Below the pieces are notes generated by a model. The model had not been told where the DNA came from. It worked only from the letters and a program-made list of their open reading frames with translations, and did not search any database. DNA of 64,000 nt. Origin: Acanthaster planci. Its lineage: Eukaryota > Echinodermata > Asteroidea > Valvatida > Acanthasteridae. Both the position numbers and the translations under genes were made by a program. Location: assembly GCF_001949145.1 (NCBI RefSeq), contig NW_019091433.1:292213-356212 (forward strand), read 5' to 3'. Of this stretch, positions 51,701-57,700 are shown one piece after another. Positions within the stretch are counted from its first letter, which is position 1. Each line of letters starts with the position of its first letter.

Positions 51701-54700
51701 TAATAAAGCCACAGACAGGATGGCTACAGCAACAGATCGGCACAAAGACACAAGCACAATGAAAAGCTATAAGAAAAGGTAAAAAGACCAACTGACAGAC
51801 ATCTCTACTTACTCTATATATCTGCATCATGGCATCCACCTCATTTGAGCTGGAGTAAGTCTTCTCCTTGTGGTCGTCTAGCATCCGTTCCAGGGCATCC
51901 ATCCACAACATCAGCTCATTCAGGGCTTGTCTAGATGGCAAGAGCTCCATCTGAAACCAAGAAAGCATAAGCAAGTACTAAAAACTGACTTTCAAATCTT
52001 CTTGATGCGTGTGGAAGTACATCAAGCCTCCTTGTCATCCACAATTCCGAACACAATAAATCTTAACAGCTGGATAAATTTTCTGTTCCTCTGTGACCTG
52101 AAAATTGCTCAGATCCAAGGTGGTCCACCCTATCAGGTTTGTTCCTGAGGTCTTTGAGCAATATCATGTGTAATGCTCTCTCTGGTGCCTTTGTTACTGA
52201 AACTGGCAATCAAGTCCAGCCTAATCAAAATAATCAGGAAACTACGGTCCATGGGGGTAGTCTGTGAAATCAGAAGATAAGTCTCTATTAGCATTATCGC
52301 CCAAATCCTTTATGCCATAATTTCAAGTGTCACAGACCTGCATTTGATGCAACTCTTCCTGTACGTGGGGCAGCTCATTCTGCAGGTCACTCCATTGGCT
52401 GTCAATTAGCCGCAGCTTCTCTGTGATTGGCTGAGTGTGGAGCTTCTTGACTTTCAACAGCTGCTGGCCGTGGTTGCAGACTGACTCCTTGAGTGGCAAG
52501 TGGCCATCGATGTCCTTACGGAAAGCCTATAAACAATATGGAATACTGTGAATGATTTACCTTTTTCAGGAACAATACTGAACAAAAAATCTGTTCAGAA
52601 TAGATGCTATAAACCAGTATACCTTGCTGTACGTGTGCAAACCAGTGAACATACATGGTGTGCCCCTGGTGGAGCTCTCTTAAGTGGTAACACACAACAA
52701 TCCATTATTCTACACAGCGCCAACAAACTTTTTGTGGTCTCATATTTGTTACAGTGGCCTTCCACTGCATCTGTTGGACTACCTTTCTCTTTAGTAATTC
52801 CTGTAGCGTCAGTGATTACAGGACTCACCATAAACTTCTCCAGACGTGCCACCATGGCTCCCACTTCCTGCGGCTGCTGATCCTTCTTGCCCCACTCCAG
52901 GAGCTCCTTGTTGGCGTCCCTCAGCCAGGGCAGGAAGCTGGCTGATTCCTGGTTGAAGGCCTTCCACTCCTGGAGAAGGCCGCTCAACAGGGCCAGCTCC
53001 TGGCTGATCTTGGACTGCACAGTGGCCCACTTCTCCGACAGGTCCAGGAGTTGGTTGTCCAGCTTGGAGGAGGTAACGTTCTTCAGCAGGGCCTGGCCAC
53101 GATTCAGCACTTGCTGGAGGGTGGGCTTACGGTCACTCAGAAGGTTGGTCATTGCCTGGATTTGAAGGGGAATATAATAGCTTTCAGTAAAACTCTCACT
53201 GACACCTAAATTCTTTGAAACTTTAATAACCAGGTCACAAGATTATTACTGAACTACCTAAAAAATCAATGAAATCCAATCCTACTCGGTACTTTTAAAT
53301 GATTGGGAATTAAGTACTGTTTTATATTAGGTGGTGTAAGAAAAGCAACATGTACAAAATACTTGTATGAATCTAAAATTGCCATGTATTTAATCACAAA
53401 TTCATCATTTTAAACAAGTCAAACATGTAAAGAATCAATGTGTATCATAAATATTCAAATTTATAATGCCAAATAAAAAAATTACATGAAACAAGAGAAC
53501 AGAATAACAGAATAATTGATAAGATGTTAAAAATCATGCCAGTGATCTCAATGAATTTGTTAGGTGGAATCAATTCTATACACCGCATGGATTTAAGCTC
53601 CTGCGCAAAAGAACAGACATTTTGAAGGGATTAAGATGCTGAATCAGTTAGAGGGGTCTCAGAAAAGACCCATCGACAATTAAGACTTGCTCATGGGAAA
53701 AATGACAATTGTGAAACGATATGTAGAAGCTAGTGAGAAGACAGCAGGAAGTTTGCAACTGACTTGATATTTGTGAATTCCCTTCTGTACGCTCTCCTGC
53801 GTGGCATCATCAATGCTGCTGGGCAGCTGGGCCTCCACGTGACCCAGCCAGCTCCTCAACTCCTCCAGGCTCTTCTCCAGCTGGTCCCAGTCGGTCACCA
53901 GTCTCTCCAGCATCTGGCCTCGGACAGTGGCCTTGGCCTGGATGGCGTGGCTGCGCTGGTCCAGCAGTGACCGCTGGCTGGCAAAGAGCTCCTGGGTGGA
54001 GGGGTCAGCCTTCTGGGCGATGGACTCGATGGTAAGGTGGTGGGTGCCCAGGTCGCTGAAGAATTCCTGTTGATAAGTAGGGTTGCAGTTGGTAACTACT
54101 TCATCAACACATATATCTGACAAAATGTGTGAAGATCATGGTCAAAGTGTTCATTTTAACCCTAACAGTCCTCAACCTTCCAATTTCAGTGAGATTTTTC
54201 ACACAACTTTTCGGTAAGGTGCAATTTTCTGCAGTAGCAAGAAGGCTCAGAATGAGATTTTTCCAGCAAAGACTTTGCTTTCTTTAAATCAAACCCACAT
54301 CGTGTGTTATGAACTAAAAATGATTATAGAGTTTGAAACAATTCTGTACAGAAAAACTACATTTATTTTCTTAAATCTGTCATTTTTACCCAAGAGATAC
54401 ACTTTCAAGATCACAAAGAAAAAGTCTTTTCTTCCATAATGATTCAGCAGCAAAAGAAAAAAACAAAAGATTCTGCTTGCCTGGCCCTCCGATTGAAAAT
54501 GCTTTCTTCTGAAAATTCCATTTAAAGAACATTAAAACTGGCAATAATTAAGTAGATACTTCTTCTATTTAACCCTAACCCTCCTCAATCCTCCAACAGG
54601 TGAAGGATTGAGGAGGGTTAGGGTTAATGTGTACAACAATTAAACTACAAGGAAAACTGGCACACAGTCAAAAGGCGGGGCGACGGATATTCAAACACCT

Positions 54701-57700
54701 ACTTTGTGTTTTTCTAGTTGTTCCCTGAGATTGCGTGCATCAGTGGCCATGACGTCATCCCTGCTCAGCTTCTGCTCCGCCATATCAAGAAACTCCATGT
54801 AATCCTGAAGGATTTTATGGTACTGCTCCTGAAGTTTGAGAATACAATCACAGGTGAAGGGATTAAGGATTTTTTTTCCTCATAAATAGACAAGAACCGA
54901 CGAGGGTAGAAATAAAGGGCAAACCAGTAAAATGCACTGACTGAATGGTCAACAATTCAAAAAATGACATTACCAGAACAAAACAGTTAATGAAAATCTG
55001 CTTATGGTAAAATAAATCTGCTCACTTTTTGGATATTCATATATACTACTTGATCATGACATTAACATGTCCACATGTCAGAAAAGACCACAGCAGAAAA
55101 GCTGAAATCAAACAGTGACTAAGAGCTAGCTTGGAGGGGAGGGAAGCAGCCTCTAAGTACTAACCACTAGAAATGGGGCTCGCGAACAAGTTTATGAGTC
55201 AGCCAATTTATCAGCCAGTAACTAGCTATCAAAACTAGTCAGCCAGCTAAACAGTTAATAAGCCAGAAAATCAGCCAGTAATTACCTAATTAGTCAGCCA
55301 GAAAACCAGCAAATAACTAGCTCATCAGCCAAAATATCAGCCAGTACCCACGAAACTTGTCAGCCAAATTAATCAGACAGCAAAACGTGCCAGTAACCAG
55401 CTCATCAGCCAGTCAGGTAATCATCCAGAAAACAAGCCCAGTAACCAGCTAACTAGCAAGCCAGCTGATAAGCTAGCAGACCAGCTAACTAAATAGCCTT
55501 GCTACCCACCAGCCAGACAAAACCACCATCCTACAAGCAAGCTACCATCTCTGGAACCAATAAGCAGTCTGATATTAATAATCTAACCAACCGGCCATAA
55601 AACAGCCACCTTCAATGAGTCTACTCAGCATAGAAGACCACACCCACAATGTCATCATTGTCAAGTGAGCCATGACTCAACCTTAGTGACCCATGGCTTG
55701 AGGCTTTTCCCTCACAGTCCTTCGCACAAGCCAGAATCAAGCCAGTGACACTGGTTCAAATCTCCTCTACACTCACCTGGAGTATCTTAGCTTTGTTGAG
55801 ACGTCTTCTCCTGGTCCCAGCCTGACGGTAGAGGTCCTCCCAGCCAGTTTGCAGCATGCTCACTTCGTTCCCTACAGCAGGGCTCTGCGGATCCAGGCTC
55901 AACAGCTGGTCACCCTTCTCAACCACGTCGCGAAGTCTGGCCTCATTCTGCTGGATTTCATTTTCTAGTTGCTGTGCAAGAGAGGATTTATAGACTTCAA
56001 TCAAAACTTTGAGGCAAAACTTTGGTCTATTTCATTCAGTTAGCTGAAGAATGGAGTTTGAAGAAAAATGGATAAGAAATTTGCTAGCTCATCAGAACGT
56101 GCTGATCTAATACAAGAAAGGAACAAAAACAAATTAAAGATGCATGTAAAAACATATCCTTATTAGTAACCGTCAAAACCAAGTTTTTATACTTAGACTT
56201 ATTTGTGTTCATAACATTCACTTAGGGGCTACATTTGCCCATACCTTCACAATGCAAACCTTAACAGTCCTGCCCAAAGACAAGACAGTGACTAAGGGTG
56301 CCATGTGACACAGTGGGAGGGGGGGCCTCTCCAACACTTGGGGGGGGCAGAAGAAATAGGATACCCCAACACTAGCCTAAAACATCAAACAAACTTTTCC
56401 GTTCTTCTTGTATCATTCAAAGAGCAAGAAGGGTTGATGGAATGGTGTGACAGTTGATGTACGGGACTGAATACTCTATAAAAACAGGTTAAGCAAGCAC
56501 TTCTAGACTAAGATCTTTTTATGTACAATTTCTGTGTATGTCAACATGTATTTGACGTCTATTCTTATATTGCCTTTTTTATCTATTCTATTCTACTTTA
56601 TTTTTACCTTGTTTTGTTTTTTTATTGTTTTTGAATGCTTTATTTATGTATGTATAATTTTTAATTTTTAGTAATTTTAGTATTTAATTGTAAATAGTCT
56701 TTTTAATACTTTTGTTAATTGATACCATTCCTCTAAGTGGCGGTTCTTCCGTTGTTGGGTGTGGTGAATAAATAAATAAATAAGAATACACAGTTTCATT
56801 CTTAAAGAGGGTAGAGAGAAACGTAGCAGGTGGGCCAAAACTAGGGATGGAAGAGGGGGGTAGACCTGACTGTACCAGAACTTGTAGCTATAAACGCTTT
56901 GTACTTCTAAACTCTTCCAGCAAAGATTAAAACAACAAAGTGCCATACTAATTTGAAGATTTTAAGAGCTCCAAGATTTGAGGGAATTCTTACTTCTATA
57001 TACACTAAGCATGAGCATAAGTAAGTACGCCCTTGTAAGCCCCATCTTGTGAATTACGTAGTTGCCAAATGTACTCAGTATTGTCTCCATGCAAGATATC
57101 CATAACATAATTTGCCATTAATATCGAACCTTAGAAATATTTTCTTAAATGCACAAGTTAACCATGCGTAAATAACTAAGTAAAAAATGACATGCACCAT
57201 GCAGAATGGACCCAACTCATTACAAACTGTGCAGATTAATTCAATTTCCTTCATCCAAGAGGTATTAAGATTCTTGCCAGAAATGTTGCCTCAAAATACA
57301 AGCAAAACTTGAGGTGCAGGCATAGTTAGAGCTCCACTTTTTTTATTAAATCACCGCTAAAGATGTCAGATCGTTTACATTAATTCGTAGTTGGTTTTCT
57401 TACAGAAAAACCAACATTGATTGGTGAACCATACTACAAGCAAACATGAGTCGGGGTACTTTTTACAACAATCAATCATAATCAATGCACTGTCAAGCAT
57501 CCAAGAGGGCAAGCAGGAAGTAGAAATTCCCCACAATGGCTAACCTGGATTTGTCGTTGTAGATCCTGTTCACAATTGGTAACAAAGGCATATTGAGACA
57601 CAGTTATAAGCAGTCACATACACAAACGGCAGTCTGTCTCAGGCAAGCGACCTTACAAACCTAAGTTTCACTTGGCATTGGCTGTCAATGGAAATACACG

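Noticed and set aside
55190-55500. Regular-looking repeats as a CRISPR-like array
   Set aside because: Units vary in length and sequence, with no conserved repeat and unique spacers; the window is eukaryotic.
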